Of a stretch of DNA of 28,155 nucleotides, positions 7,746-15,956 are shown piece by piece (the first letter of the stretch is position 1; every line of letters begins with the position of its first letter). The DNA is taken from the NCBI GenBank assembly GCA_963580095.1, contig CAUZJQ010000018.1, positions 1 to 28,155 on the forward strand, in the 5' to 3' direction. The position numbers and the translations under genes are program-made. This stretch comes from CAJWLW01 sp963580095 (GTDB taxonomy: Bacteria; Verrucomicrobiota; Lentisphaeria; JABSQK01; CAJWLW01). Under the pieces are notes generated by a model. That model was not told the origin of the DNA. It worked only from the letters and a program-made list of their open reading frames with translations, and did not search any database.

Positions 7746-8189
7746 ATGAATATTGATGTACTGCGCAAATTCAATTTGCCGGAAGTGGAGATTGAGCCCA
7801 GCACAACGTTGCTGGAAGAGGGTGGCCGCGAGTCGAAGGTCTACGTCCTCGTTGCCGGCAGTGTAAAGATCAGCTCCAAGGGCTATGACCTCGCGCAAGT
7901 CGACGATATCGGCACGATCCTCGGTGAGATCTCGGCCTTGCTCGGCACCACCAACGTCGCTACGGTGACAACCGTCGAGCAATCGACATTCTTCGTGGTC
8001 GATAATTTCCAGCAGTTCGTTCTTGAGCACCCGGAAGTCGCCATCAGCGTCGCGCAGGTATTGGCGGTGCGACTGATCAAAACGAACCATCAGCTGGTGC
8101 ATGTGAAAGACGGGCTGTCGAACCTCCAATCATCACTGGACGGGTATCTGCCAGTGTTCCCCGAGTGCCCGGAAGATCTGCAATCCTGA
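7746..8189 (+). CDS. Stand-alone cyclic-nucleotide-binding-fold (cNBD) protein between two pilus ATPases
   Basis: This 147-residue protein has a Crp/PKA-type cNBD from about residue 15 to 115. It shows the beta-roll pattern TTLLEEGGRESKVYVLVAGSV followed by a phosphate-binding cassette GEISALLGTTNVATV. The Gly-Glu of the cassette (60-61) is kept. The Arg that normally grips the cyclic phosphate is replaced by Asn (N70). No DNA-binding helix-turn-helix follows; only about 30 residues with a helix and a Pro/Cys/Asp-rich tail remain. The start ATG at 7746 has a clear ribosome-binding site, GGGAG, at 7735-7739. It lies 127 bases after one PilT-like gene and 52 before the next, all on one strand. 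It may sense a nucleotide and regulate pilus retraction, or serve as a scaffold that no longer binds ligand. The fold is well supported; the role is inferred. Confidence 0.8.
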   Translation: MNIDVLRKFNLPEVEIEPSTTLLEEGGRESKVYVLVAGSVKISSKGYDLAQVDDIGTILGEISALLGTTNVATVTTVEQSTFFVVDNFQQFVLEHPEVAISVAQVLAVRLIKTNHQLVHVKDGLSNLQSSLDGYLPVFPECPEDLQS

Positions 8190-8241
8190 TCCCGCTACCG
8201 TGCAAGCGCTCTGAATAGACGTTTTTGTGAGAAAAAAGCCG

Positions 8242-9339
8242 ATGCCACAGTCAAAATTCCAGGCTATCCTCGAAGCCGGCGTCGAAGGCGGTGCCTCTGA
8301 TTGGCACATCCGTGAAGACAGCACCGTTGCCCTCCGCATCGATGCGGCTCTCGTTGAAATCGCCGACTTCGTACCGGACAAAGAATTCATCAGCGCAGCG
8401 GTCGATGAGATCATCGACGAACGTGGCAAAAAAACGTTCGACGAAACCGGTGATGCGGACTTCGCACACCAGGAGGACGGCGTCGGCCGGTTCCGTGTCA
8501 ACCTGCACCGGCAGCGCGGTAAGATGGCGTTGACGTTCCGCCATATTAAAGACAAGGTGCCGGACTACAAAGGGCTGGGATTGCCTGAAATCCTCCTCAA
8601 GATCGCCTCCGAAGAACGCGGCATCGTATTGGTGACAGGCACGACGGGCTCCGGCAAGTCAACGACAATGGCGTGCATGCTGGAGTTCATGAACGACAAC
8701 TTCGCCCGCCACATCATCACTATCGAAGACCCGATCGAGTACCACTTCGAGGACCGCAGGTGTATCTTCGAGCAGCGCGAAGTGGGCATCGACACGATCT
8801 CTTTCAACTCTGCACTCATTCATGCCCTGCGCCAGGATCCCGATGTCATCATGGTCGGTGAGATGCGCCATCGCGACGGCTTCGACACCGCCCTCACCGC
8901 GGCCGATACCGGGCACATGGTGATGTCGACGATGCATACGTCGAACGCCTCGCAGACGATTCAGCGTGTCTTCGATTTCTACGGCCATGACGAGCGCGAT
9001 CAGATTCGTCAGTCGCTGGCCACCAACCTCGCCGCCATCATCTGCCAGCGTCTTATGCCGCGCGCCGTCGGACGGGGAGTCGTCCCGGCGCTCGAGATCA
9101 TGATCAATAAAGGCACGATCCGCAAGCTGCTCGAGCAGGACAAGCTCGACAAGTTACCGCAGGCCATCGAGGCCAGCCGCAACGAAGGCATGCAGTCATT
9201 CAACCAGTGCCTGCTCGATCTATGCAACGAAGGGCTGATCACCGAAGACCTGGCCCTCGAGAAGGCGACCAATCCGGAAATGCTCCGCATGAACCTCAAC
9301 GGCATTTTCCTCGGCACCGACAATGCCATCCTCGGTTGA
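8242..9339 (+). CDS. Type IV pilus retraction-type ATPase, PilT/PilU family (copy 2)
   Basis: The protein has 365 residues. Walker A GTTGSGKST, Walker B DVIMVGEMR and the His-box histidine fall at 133, 201 and 232, exactly as in copy 1. Well over half of the residues look identical by eye, so the two are in-family paralogs. Other boxes are ASDWHIREDS near the N-terminus, HIITIEDPIEY, and a PilU-like EGMQSFNQ near the C-terminus. The position of the PilT AIRNLI motif reads TIRKLL. In systems with both PilT and PilU, one is the main retraction motor and the other boosts force; which is which cannot be read here. The ATG at 8242 was preferred to a GTG at 8227 because it aligns with copy 1. It is probably co-transcribed with the cNBD gene. 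No T-tract terminator is visible before typA. Confidence 0.9.
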   Translation: MPQSKFQAILEAGVEGGASDWHIREDSTVALRIDAALVEIADFVPDKEFISAAVDEIIDERGKKTFDETGDADFAHQEDGVGRFRVNLHRQRGKMALTFRHIKDKVPDYKGLGLPEILLKIASEERGIVLVTGTTGSGKSTTMACMLEFMNDNFARHIITIEDPIEYHFEDRRCIFEQREVGIDTISFNSALIHALRQDPDVIMVGEMRHRDGFDTALTAADTGHMVMSTMHTSNASQTIQRVFDFYGHDERDQIRQSLATNLAAIICQRLMPRAVGRGVVPALEIMINKGTIRKLLEQDKLDKLPQAIEASRNEGMQSFNQCLLDLCNEGLITEDLALEKATNPEMLRMNLNGIFLGTDNAILG

Positions 9340-9402
9340 TCCGCCGTCGCGGGTTCCTGTAGCAAGAGCACTACGGCGATGCGCCGTCCCACAAGAAGTC
9401 GT

Positions 9403-9430
9403 TTGATTCCCCCGCACCCCCCCCTATAGT
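9403..9430 (+). promoter_or_regulatory. Candidate sigma-70-type promoter for typA-bioF
   Basis: TTGATT (9403-9408) and TATAGT (9425-9430) are separated by 16 bases of C-rich spacer, 47 bases before the typA start. The -35 hexamer is the same as that proposed for the pilus cassette. It gives typA its own transcription start after the pilus cassette. Confidence 0.5.
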
Positions 9431-9477
9431 ACCCGGCTTCTTTCACAGCCCTCACAGCGCATCCTTTTGTAACGCCC

Positions 9478-11301
9478 ATGGAAGCAATCCGAAACGTTGC
9501 GATTATCGCACATGTCGACCACGGCAAGACCACCCTTGTCGACAATATCCTCAAGCAAGTCCAACTCTTTCGTGACAACGAAGAGATGCGCGATTGTTTT
9601 CTCGACAGCAACGATCTGGAGCGCGAGCGCGGCATCACGATCCTGTCGAAAAACATCAGCATCCGTTACCGCGACACCAAGGTCAATCTCATCGACACCC
9701 CGGGTCACAGCGACTTCGGCGGGCAGGTCGAGCGCGTCCTGAACATGGCCGATGGCGCGCTGCTGCTGGTCGACTCCGCAGAGGGCCCGATGCCGCAGAC
9801 TCGTTTTGTCCTGCAGAAAGCACTGGATCTGGGCCTCCGCGTTATCGTCATCATCAACAAGATGGACAAGCCGGACTCCCGTCCCGACACAATCACCGAC
9901 AAGGTTTTCGATCTTTTCGTCGAACTGGAAGCCACCGACGAACAGCTCGATTTCCCGATCATCTACGCCAGCGGCCGCGACGGCTGGACCGCGCGGGAAC
10001 CCGAAGGCACCGGCACCTCGTTCATCCCGTTGATGGAGGCGCTGATCGATGAATTGCCTGGACCACCGCGCAATGGCGGGCCCGTGCAGATGCAGGTGAC
10101 GACCCTGGATCACTCCGACTATGTCGGGCGTGTCGGCATCGGCCGCGTGCATCGCGGCACCCTGCAGCATACCGCGAAACTTGTCGTCATCAAACGTGAC
10201 GGTGCCATCGTGCCGGCGAAAATTAAACAGATCCAGGTGTTCGACGGGCTCGACCGCAGCGATGTCGACGAAGTCCCCTGCGGCGACCTGTGTGCTGTCA
10301 TCGGTATCGAGGATATCGATATCGGCGACACAATTGCCGATGCCGAACACGCCGAGGCTCTGCCGCCGATCGTGCTCGACGAACCGACAATCTCCATGAT
10401 CTTTCGCGTCAACGACTCGCCATTGTACGGACAGGACGGTAATTTTCTCAGCAGCAGCCATATCCGTAAACGGTTGTTCGCGGAAGCCGAGCGCGATGTG
10501 GCACTGCACGTCGGAGAGACTGCCGGCGAAGACTTCGAAGTGAGCGGCCGCGGCGTGCTGCACCTGTCTATCCTGCTCGAAAACATGCGGCGCGAAGGTT
10601 ACGAAGTTTCGGTCTCCCGGCCGCGGGTCATCTATCGTGACAACAACGGCAATCGCGAAGAACCGATCGAGCAACTGACCGTCGACGTTCCCGATGGATC
10701 GGCCGGCAAAGTCATCGAACTCGCCGGTACGCGCAAGGGTGAGATGATCGGCATGGAGAGCACCGGCAATCGTGTCTGCATCGATTTTCTTATTCCAACA
10801 CGCGGCATGATCGGCCTGCGCAGCAGGGTCATGACGGCGACCGGCGGCGAGGGTATCGTGACGCATCGGTTCATGCACTACGCCGCGGACAAAGGCGAAA
10901 TGCCAAGCCGCACCAATGGCGTACTGGTGAGCATGGACAAGGGCCAGGCGACCGCTTACGCTATCGATGCACTCCAGCAACGCGGCTCATTCTTCATCGA
11001 GCCGAACGATGAATCCTACGAAGGTATGATCGTCGGCGAGAACAGAAAGGAAGGCGACCTCGTGGTCAATATCCAACGCGGAAAGCAGCTGTCAAACGTG
11101 CGCGCCTCCGGCACCGACAAGGCTGCGAAAATCGCACCGGCAAAGAAACTTAATCTGGAAGAATCTCTGGAATTCATCGACGACGACGAGCTAGTCGAGG
11201 TGACGCCGAACAACATTCGACTGCGCAAGCGACTCCTCACCGAGAACGAACGGAAACGGCAGCCGAAATCTTCGAAACCATGGCCATCGACGAGCAGCTA
11301 G
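9478..11301 (+). CDS. typA: Ribosome-associated translational GTPase TypA/BipA
   Basis: This 607-residue protein has the normal TypA/BipA length. The GTPase domain has G1 AHVDHGKTT (11-19), switch I with ERERGITI, G3 DTPGH, G4 NKMD, and a G5-like YASGRDGW. Domain II, the EF-G-like domains III and V, and the BipA-specific C-terminal domain follow. The last of these includes GRKL-type stretches such as GKQLSNVRASGTDKA. TypA binds the 70S ribosome, helps 50S assembly and stress or low-temperature growth, and acts in the cytoplasm. The ATG at 9478 gives the canonical N-terminus MEAIRNVAIIAHVDHGKTT; no strong ribosome-binding site is visible. Its last 22 bases overlap the start of bioF in another frame, so the two are translated from the same message. 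Confidence 0.97.
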   Translation: MEAIRNVAIIAHVDHGKTTLVDNILKQVQLFRDNEEMRDCFLDSNDLERERGITILSKNISIRYRDTKVNLIDTPGHSDFGGQVERVLNMADGALLLVDSAEGPMPQTRFVLQKALDLGLRVIVIINKMDKPDSRPDTITDKVFDLFVELEATDEQLDFPIIYASGRDGWTAREPEGTGTSFIPLMEALIDELPGPPRNGGPVQMQVTTLDHSDYVGRVGIGRVHRGTLQHTAKLVVIKRDGAIVPAKIKQIQVFDGLDRSDVDEVPCGDLCAVIGIEDIDIGDTIADAEHAEALPPIVLDEPTISMIFRVNDSPLYGQDGNFLSSSHIRKRLFAEAERDVALHVGETAGEDFEVSGRGVLHLSILLENMRREGYEVSVSRPRVIYRDNNGNREEPIEQLTVDVPDGSAGKVIELAGTRKGEMIGMESTGNRVCIDFLIPTRGMIGLRSRVMTATGGEGIVTHRFMHYAADKGEMPSRTNGVLVSMDKGQATAYAIDALQQRGSFFIEPNDESYEGMIVGENRKEGDLVVNIQRGKQLSNVRASGTDKAAKIAPAKKLNLEESLEFIDDDELVEVTPNNIRLRKRLLTENERKRQPKSSKPWPSTSS

Positions 11302-12425
11302 CCAAGGAACTGAATGCGCTGCGCCAGCGTAACCTGCACCGCTCCCTGCGGATATCCCAGCCGCTCAGCGACGGCTATCTACAGTTCGGTGGCAAACGCC
11401 TGCTGAACCTGGCTTCGAACGACTATCTCGGTCTGTCCGAAGACCTCGAACTTCCCGACGGTGGCCGCGGTGCCGGCGCCACTGCATCACGGTTGATTGT
11501 CGGCAACTATCCTGGTTTCGACGCACTGGAAACGGAGGTTGCAGAACTGAAGGGTACCGAAGCAGCGCTCGTCTTCGGCAGTGGCTACCTGGCTAATATC
11601 GGCATCATTCCCGCCCTGCTCGGGCGTCATGATGCCGCCTTCAGCGACCGCCTCAATCACGCCAGCATCGTCGATGGCATCCGGCTGAGCGGTGCCAATC
11701 ACTATCGCTATGTCCACAACGACCTGGCGCACCTCGACCAACTGCTCAGTGAGCACGCCTCGCACCGGCGCAAGCTGATCGTCACCGACACGGTTTTCAG
11801 CATGGACGGCGATATCGCCGACCTGCAGCGGCTCGTCGAACTGAAAGAACAGCACAATGCGATCCTGATGATCGATGAAGCCCACAGCAGCGGCGTCTTC
11901 GGGGCGCGGGGCGCCGGACTGGCGGACGCCGCCGGCATAGCGGACCGCGTCGACGTGCAGATGGGCACCTTCAGCAAAGCCTATGGCTGTTACGGCGCCT
12001 ACGCCGCTGGGTCGGCAACGATGATCGACTACCTGGTCAACCATGTGCGCACCGTGGTCTACACGACCGGTCTGCCGCCGGTGGTGGTCGAACTGATTCG
12101 CCAGAGCCTGGCAAAATCATCGGCAGAACAATGGCGCCGCGAACGTCTCGAGAAGAATGCCGTTTTTATGCGGCAGGCACTGCGCGAAGCCGGCCTGGAT
12201 ATCGGCGGATCGACGACGCAGATCATCCCCGTGATCGTCGGCGATGCCGGACGGGCCGTGGAGGTAGGGGATGATCTGCAGGCAGCGGGCATTGCGGCGA
12301 TCGCCATCCGGCCGCCGACCGTACCTGAAGGCACCGCGCGGATCCGTTTGTCGATCTCCGCCAAGCACCAACGCGCTGACCTGGAGCAGGCTGCCGCCAC
12401 GATCACCAGGGCTGTCGCAAAATAA
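11280..12425 (+). CDS. bioF: 8-amino-7-oxononanoate synthase (BioF) or close alpha-oxoamine synthase
   Basis: This 381-residue PLP enzyme belongs to the alpha-oxoamine synthase family. Key features are LNLASNDYLGLS near the N-terminus, ASRLIVGNYPGFDALE, and DEAHSSGVFGARGAG with the PLP-ring-binding Asp near 199. FSKAYG carries the Schiff-base Lys (about 233). BioF condenses pimeloyl-ACP/CoA with alanine to give KAPA in biotin synthesis. The sibling enzyme Kbl (glycine C-acetyltransferase) and other family members are alternatives. The short N-terminus, and GCYGAYAAGS rather than the usual GGY/GG motif after the lysine, leave some doubt. No other biotin gene is in the window. The ATG lies inside the end of typA, overlapping by 22 bases, which suggests translational coupling. 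Confidence 0.8.
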   Translation: MAIDEQLAKELNALRQRNLHRSLRISQPLSDGYLQFGGKRLLNLASNDYLGLSEDLELPDGGRGAGATASRLIVGNYPGFDALETEVAELKGTEAALVFGSGYLANIGIIPALLGRHDAAFSDRLNHASIVDGIRLSGANHYRYVHNDLAHLDQLLSEHASHRRKLIVTDTVFSMDGDIADLQRLVELKEQHNAILMIDEAHSSGVFGARGAGLADAAGIADRVDVQMGTFSKAYGCYGAYAAGSATMIDYLVNHVRTVVYTTGLPPVVVELIRQSLAKSSAEQWRRERLEKNAVFMRQALREAGLDIGGSTTQIIPVIVGDAGRAVEVGDDLQAAGIAAIAIRPPTVPEGTARIRLSISAKHQRADLEQAAATITRAVAK

Positions 12426-12488
12426 AACGGGGCGTTACATTGCCCCCATCGACTTTGAATTGTTAACCTCGAACCCAATCATGCCACC

Positions 12489-13259
12489 ATGCAAGTCTGC
12501 GACTTCAACAATTCCTACCACCATTTCCGCGTCGACTTTGACATACAACGACCGATTACCGTGTCATCGAAACAACCGTTTACGATGAACCATGTACGCT
12601 TGCCGATAGAGTGCCTTTGCGTCATGGACGGCATCACGTACATGCTCGGGTCCTCATGCAAGACCGAGCGGGTCAACGTAACAGAGGATGTATGGCGCGA
12701 CCCGAATGCGGATTTCTGCGTCGTCGCATCGGCCGATGATTTTCTCCTCCTCAAACAGTTCGCAAGCTGCGGGCAGGAAGCCTCCAACGAAATCGACCCG
12801 GACCGTCCGCTGCAGCTCGAGCGGCAATCGGGCAAATGCGACGACGCCTGGTGCATGCATCGCATCGACACACAGCGAATCGACGGAGAGCTCCTTGCCG
12901 ATGGAGACGCTGTCTACGACGCGATCATGGCCAACGAAACAGTCGTGTCTCAGACCGAGTACGAACTCGTTGATGGCACAAAAGTGTCGCTGGAGTATCC
13001 CGTGAAATGCATCAATGTCAGCGATCGCGAACACTACTACCAGGTTGATACCGGCCCGGTGCTGTTCCCCGATGATATCCCGGACGTATCGCTGCCAATC
13101 GAGCGATTTCGCCTGGCTTACGTCGCCCACAACTGCCCGCAATGGGCCGAGTTCATAGTCAACGTACCGACGCCGATCGACGGCGGTGCAGCTGTGCATC
13201 ACTACTCCCAGAGCCGACGCATCGAGACGACCGCTAATCGGATGATTGCGGTGCGGTGA
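12489..13259 (+). CDS. Unrecognised 256-residue soluble protein
   Basis: I do not recognise this family. The protein has 256 residues, no signal peptide and no membrane segment. It is acidic and fairly rich in Cys, with pairs such as ECLCVMD near 40 and CDDAWCMH near 115. The pattern looks like mixed alpha/beta with many beta strands (EYELVDGTKVSLEYPVKC, HYYQVDTGPVLFP). A Ser/Thr-rich basic tail ends RRIETTANRMIAVR. It lies 63 bases after bioF on the same strand and converges with the Gfo/Idh gene 48 bases away. The ATG at 12489 has no clear ribosome-binding site. Coding is supported by the long open frame and by ordinary amino-acid composition compared with other frames. Confidence 0.65.
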   Translation: MQVCDFNNSYHHFRVDFDIQRPITVSSKQPFTMNHVRLPIECLCVMDGITYMLGSSCKTERVNVTEDVWRDPNADFCVVASADDFLLLKQFASCGQEASNEIDPDRPLQLERQSGKCDDAWCMHRIDTQRIDGELLADGDAVYDAIMANETVVSQTEYELVDGTKVSLEYPVKCINVSDREHYYQVDTGPVLFPDDIPDVSLPIERFRLAYVAHNCPQWAEFIVNVPTPIDGGAAVHHYSQSRRIETTANRMIAVR

Positions 13260-13307
13260 ACGACGCGCCGGCGTTGCGGGCAGGCTCGTGGCAACCAACG
13301 CTGCCTG

Positions 13308-14288
13308 TCAGTACGCCATTTTCAGCGCGCCGGTGCCGGTGGCTACGGCGTGCTCGGCCGTCTGCACAATCTTCAGCGCGTCAATCGCATCGTCCAGGGT
13401 CGAGAGTGGGCCCTCATCACCAAGAATACAGCGGTTGACTATGTACTCCACTTCCCCGGCAAAGCCATCCTCGTAGCATGGCAGACCCCACGCCGGGCCG
13501 CGGTTGTCTTCGTACTGCGCTTCGTTCCAGGAATAACAGACACCGCCTTTGGTTCCCAGTATTTTGTAGAGTACGGACCACGGGTCGCTCGTGGGGTCGT
13601 TCGCGGCAAAGCTGCACCACAGGTTGGCGATTGCACCGTTGGGCATCTGACACATTATGCTCGCCTGATCCTCAACCTCCAACTTCTCGTAGTGGATATA
13701 CGATTTCATCGCGGTCACGTTCACCGGGCGTCCGAGCAGGTGCAGCATTGAATACACATGATGGATGCAAGTCTCGCGCAGTACGCTTCCGTAGCGAGCC
13801 GCGATCTCCTCACTGTGATAGATGTTGAAGAACATCCAGAAACCGCAGATCTCACCGAGGTTACCCGCATCGATGAGGCGTTTGGCGCGCTGAATCGACG
13901 GCGTATAGATGTAGTTGTGCGCCGGCATGCAAAGCCGATCCGCCTCCGCCGCTTTCTGCTGCAACGTCTCCAGGTCGCCAATCTCCTGGGCGACCGGCTT
14001 CTCGATCAGCACATGCTTACCGGCTTCCAACGCCTTGAGCGCAGTCTCCAGATGTGATACCAATGGTGTGAGCACGTGTACGAGCTCGACATCCGGGTCG
14101 TCAAGCAGGTCGTCCAGGCTGGCATAGACCTGACCGCCAAACTTTGCTGCCGCCGCAGACGCCTTGGATTCGTCCCTGTCAAAGACACCAACCAGCCGCG
14201 ACGTGGGGTTGCGATCAATAGCGCGGCCATGCATTTCCCCGACGATTCCAGTTCCAACAAAGGCGCTTCCTACGGTTCGCAGCTGCAT
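13308..14288 (-). CDS. Gfo/Idh/MocA-family NAD(P)-dependent oxidoreductase
   Basis: This 326-residue protein has an N-terminal Rossmann fold with the dinucleotide loop VGTGIVG (11-17). The diagnostic EKPVAQE (96-102) has the catalytic-site Lys of the EKP motif. The C-terminal half is the mixed alpha/beta substrate domain with RETCIHHVYSMLHLLGRP, where a histidine (176 or 177) fits the usual catalytic His site. Family members oxidise or reduce sugars, inositols and sugar acids. The start ATG has a good upstream GAGGA on the minus strand. It is 63 bases downstream of the tagaturonate epimerase gene on the same strand, so it is likely the second gene of that operon. It may supply a uronate or aldonate redox step, such as tagaturonate/altronate or fructuronate/mannonate; this is inferred from context only. 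Confidence 0.88.
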   Translation of the reverse strand: MQLRTVGSAFVGTGIVGEMHGRAIDRNPTSRLVGVFDRDESKASAAAAKFGGQVYASLDDLLDDPDVELVHVLTPLVSHLETALKALEAGKHVLIEKPVAQEIGDLETLQQKAAEADRLCMPAHNYIYTPSIQRAKRLIDAGNLGEICGFWMFFNIYHSEEIAARYGSVLRETCIHHVYSMLHLLGRPVNVTAMKSYIHYEKLEVEDQASIMCQMPNGAIANLWCSFAANDPTSDPWSVLYKILGTKGGVCYSWNEAQYEDNRGPAWGLPCYEDGFAGEVEYIVNRCILGDEGPLSTLDDAIDALKIVQTAEHAVATGTGALKMAY

Positions 14289-14351
14289 GAAATATCCTCA
14301 GTTTGTGAGCCTATGATATTTATCTTTGGACAAACGAAGAGCCCCATGCAA

Positions 14352-15629
14352 CTATGGCATGCCGGCCTGCAAAGCAGCAAGGTGCTTCTCGAAGTGCACC
14401 GCCAGCACCTCGGTATAGGTGTCCGGATAGGCATCGAGGCAGTCGCGTACGGCAGGGCCGAATTCTTCATGTGTCAGCACCGAACCGAAGGTGCAATGCA
14501 AAATCTGGCGACCGGCCTCGGTAAAGCCGACGCCTGCGGGAACATCCTCCCAGCATTCCAGGTAGACGCGCTCGAGTTGCCTGTCGTCGGTGATGTCCTC
14601 GACCGGCGGTACGCCTTCGAGTGTGGCGTGCACGTGATACGTGGCTTTGTCGGTCTTGTACCGCTCGCGGCCAAACCGGCAAATGCGACGGAACAAGTCC
14701 GGCTGCTTGATGGCGGCGACGCGCAGCGCCTCGAGGTACGAGGTGCCGGCAGTCTTTACGTGGAAGCGGCCTTTCGTGGCACGCGCGAAAGCGGTATACA
14801 TCGACAGCTTGTCCGACCCGGAGTGCAGGCTCAGTTTGTAGGGGCCGAGCAGCTCGGAGACCGCGTTGTGATCTTCAAGCGATTTTTCCAGAAGCCCGAC
14901 TTCTCCTATGTAGTCGACGCCTTTCTCCATGTGCCCGATGAACCGCGGCGCCAGCGACACCAGCTTCATGCCGCGGCCGAGACACTGGTCGGCAATTATG
15001 TAGTGCTCGGCCAGCGTCGTCGGCTGTTCCGTTTCATCGACGCTCAGTTCGATTTCGTAGTCGCGACCGGCGTTTTCGTTGGCTGTCCGAATGTAGTTCG
15101 CCAGTTCAATGCCCTTGTTCAAAGCGACACCGTACTTGACGGCGGCGCGCATGATCGCTTCCTCGTCGAGCGCGACGGCTGTGCCGTTGGGCAGGGTCAC
15201 CGACTCACCATTGTAGGTGTCCGTCCAGTCGATCTGGTCCTTCACCGTATCGAAGTGCCGGCGCAAGGTCGCCTCGTCGTAGCCGTCTGATTTCTCGTCG
15301 ACGTGATCCGACGGATCTATCGTGAAAAACGTGAAGCCGGCCGCCACGGTACGGTCGACATCCTCAGTCGTCTTGAGATGATCGGCATCGGCACCGGTCT
15401 CACCGGTCCAGCCGGCCTGCGCCATGCCACGCAAGGCGTCGCCCATGACTTCTTCGGGCTGGCGCTGCGTCCGTGCCATTTCGCGGATCGACTGCTGCGG
15501 ATAAATCGGCAGCATCCCGTGGCCGGCGCGTTTCATCGATTCCACGTGCCCTGGCGTAGCGACGCCAATGCGATCGCCGAAACCGAAAGACGGCGTCAGG
15601 GCCAGGGTGGCAACATTATTCCGGGACAT
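14352..15629 (-). CDS. uxaE: Tagaturonate/fructuronate epimerase (UxaE family)
   Basis: This 425-residue protein matches the UxaE family as I know it. The opening is LALTPSFGFGDRIGVATPGH, then GWTGETGADADHLK and FTFFTIDPSDHVDEKSDGYD, both rich in candidate metal-ligand His and Asp. Further on come KLSLHSGSDKLSMYTAFARA and FHVKTAGTSYLEALR, typical of a TIM-barrel sugar-acid epimerase. UxaE interconverts D-tagaturonate and D-fructuronate, linking galacturonate and glucuronate breakdown in bacteria lacking one of the classical branches. The ATG has a strong AGGAG (minus strand, 15637-15641) seven bases upstream. The gene leads a probable two-gene operon with the Gfo/Idh oxidoreductase and is divergent from the aldo/keto-reductase remnant. 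Together with the UxaA-like protein it points to hexuronate use. Confidence 0.82.
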   Translation of the reverse strand: MSRNNVATLALTPSFGFGDRIGVATPGHVESMKRAGHGMLPIYPQQSIREMARTQRQPEEVMGDALRGMAQAGWTGETGADADHLKTTEDVDRTVAAGFTFFTIDPSDHVDEKSDGYDEATLRRHFDTVKDQIDWTDTYNGESVTLPNGTAVALDEEAIMRAAVKYGVALNKGIELANYIRTANENAGRDYEIELSVDETEQPTTLAEHYIIADQCLGRGMKLVSLAPRFIGHMEKGVDYIGEVGLLEKSLEDHNAVSELLGPYKLSLHSGSDKLSMYTAFARATKGRFHVKTAGTSYLEALRVAAIKQPDLFRRICRFGRERYKTDKATYHVHATLEGVPPVEDITDDRQLERVYLECWEDVPAGVGFTEAGRQILHCTFGSVLTHEEFGPAVRDCLDAYPDTYTEVLAVHFEKHLAALQAGMP

Positions 15630-15730
15630 AGTTCAACTCCTGTGATTGTGTTCTTTTTCAATGCAACAAGGTAATGTATGAACGTCGTTCGTACCACGCA
15701 CCCGCACAACCGAAACGAAGGAATCGAATC

Positions 15731-15956
15731 ATGCAATATCCTCAGTTGGCAGGTACCGACCTTGACGTGTCCGTGCGTAGCTTCGGCCCGATGCGTTCGG
15801 CTGCCTGGGAACCTGATGACGACGCCATGTCGCAGCAGTGTCATTGTGGGCCTCAACACAATCGAACAGGTGGATGGCCTGGTAGCCAAAGCGGCCGATG
15901 CAGAAACCGACACCGCACTTGTCGAGGACGTGCACGCACTGTGGGAAAATGAGTAA
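15731..15956 (+). pseudogene. Aldo/keto reductase remnant with large internal deletion and frame change
   Basis: An intact-looking start (GAAGGA, then ATG at 15731) opens MQYPQLAGTDLDVSVRSFG followed by PMR. This is the classic N-terminus of an aldo/keto reductase. After about 35 residues the frame jumps near 15835-15840. The other frame then continues SSVIVGLNTIEQVDGLVAKA and ends ALVEDVHALWENE with a TAA at 15954-15956, the usual C-terminus of the same family. The central 230-280 residues, including the Asp-Tyr-Lys-His catalytic set and most of the barrel, are missing. A single deletion ending out of frame explains both parts. The last 8 bases overlap the start of the xer gene. It is non-functional as an enzyme unless the sequence itself is misassembled. 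Confidence 0.75.

Noticed and set aside
9373..9387. ACGGCG-ATG-CGCCGT hairpin after the second pilus ATPase
   Set aside because: It is short, has a 3-base loop and no T tract, so it is not convincing as a terminator.
9424..10980. A 518-codon open frame on the minus strand opposite typA
   Set aside because: It is the mirror of a clearly identified gene with strong codon bias; its translation has no recognisable motifs.
12429..12446. GGGGC/GCCCC hairpin after bioF
   Set aside because: The stem is only 5 bp and there is no T run on the plus strand. It has T-rich sequence only when read on the minus strand, where no gene ends.
14291..15747. AATATCCTCAGTT occurring near the Gfo/Idh start and again at the aldo/keto reductase start
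   Set aside because: One copy is a leader and the other is codons in the opposite orientation of transcription; a 13-base match is at chance level.
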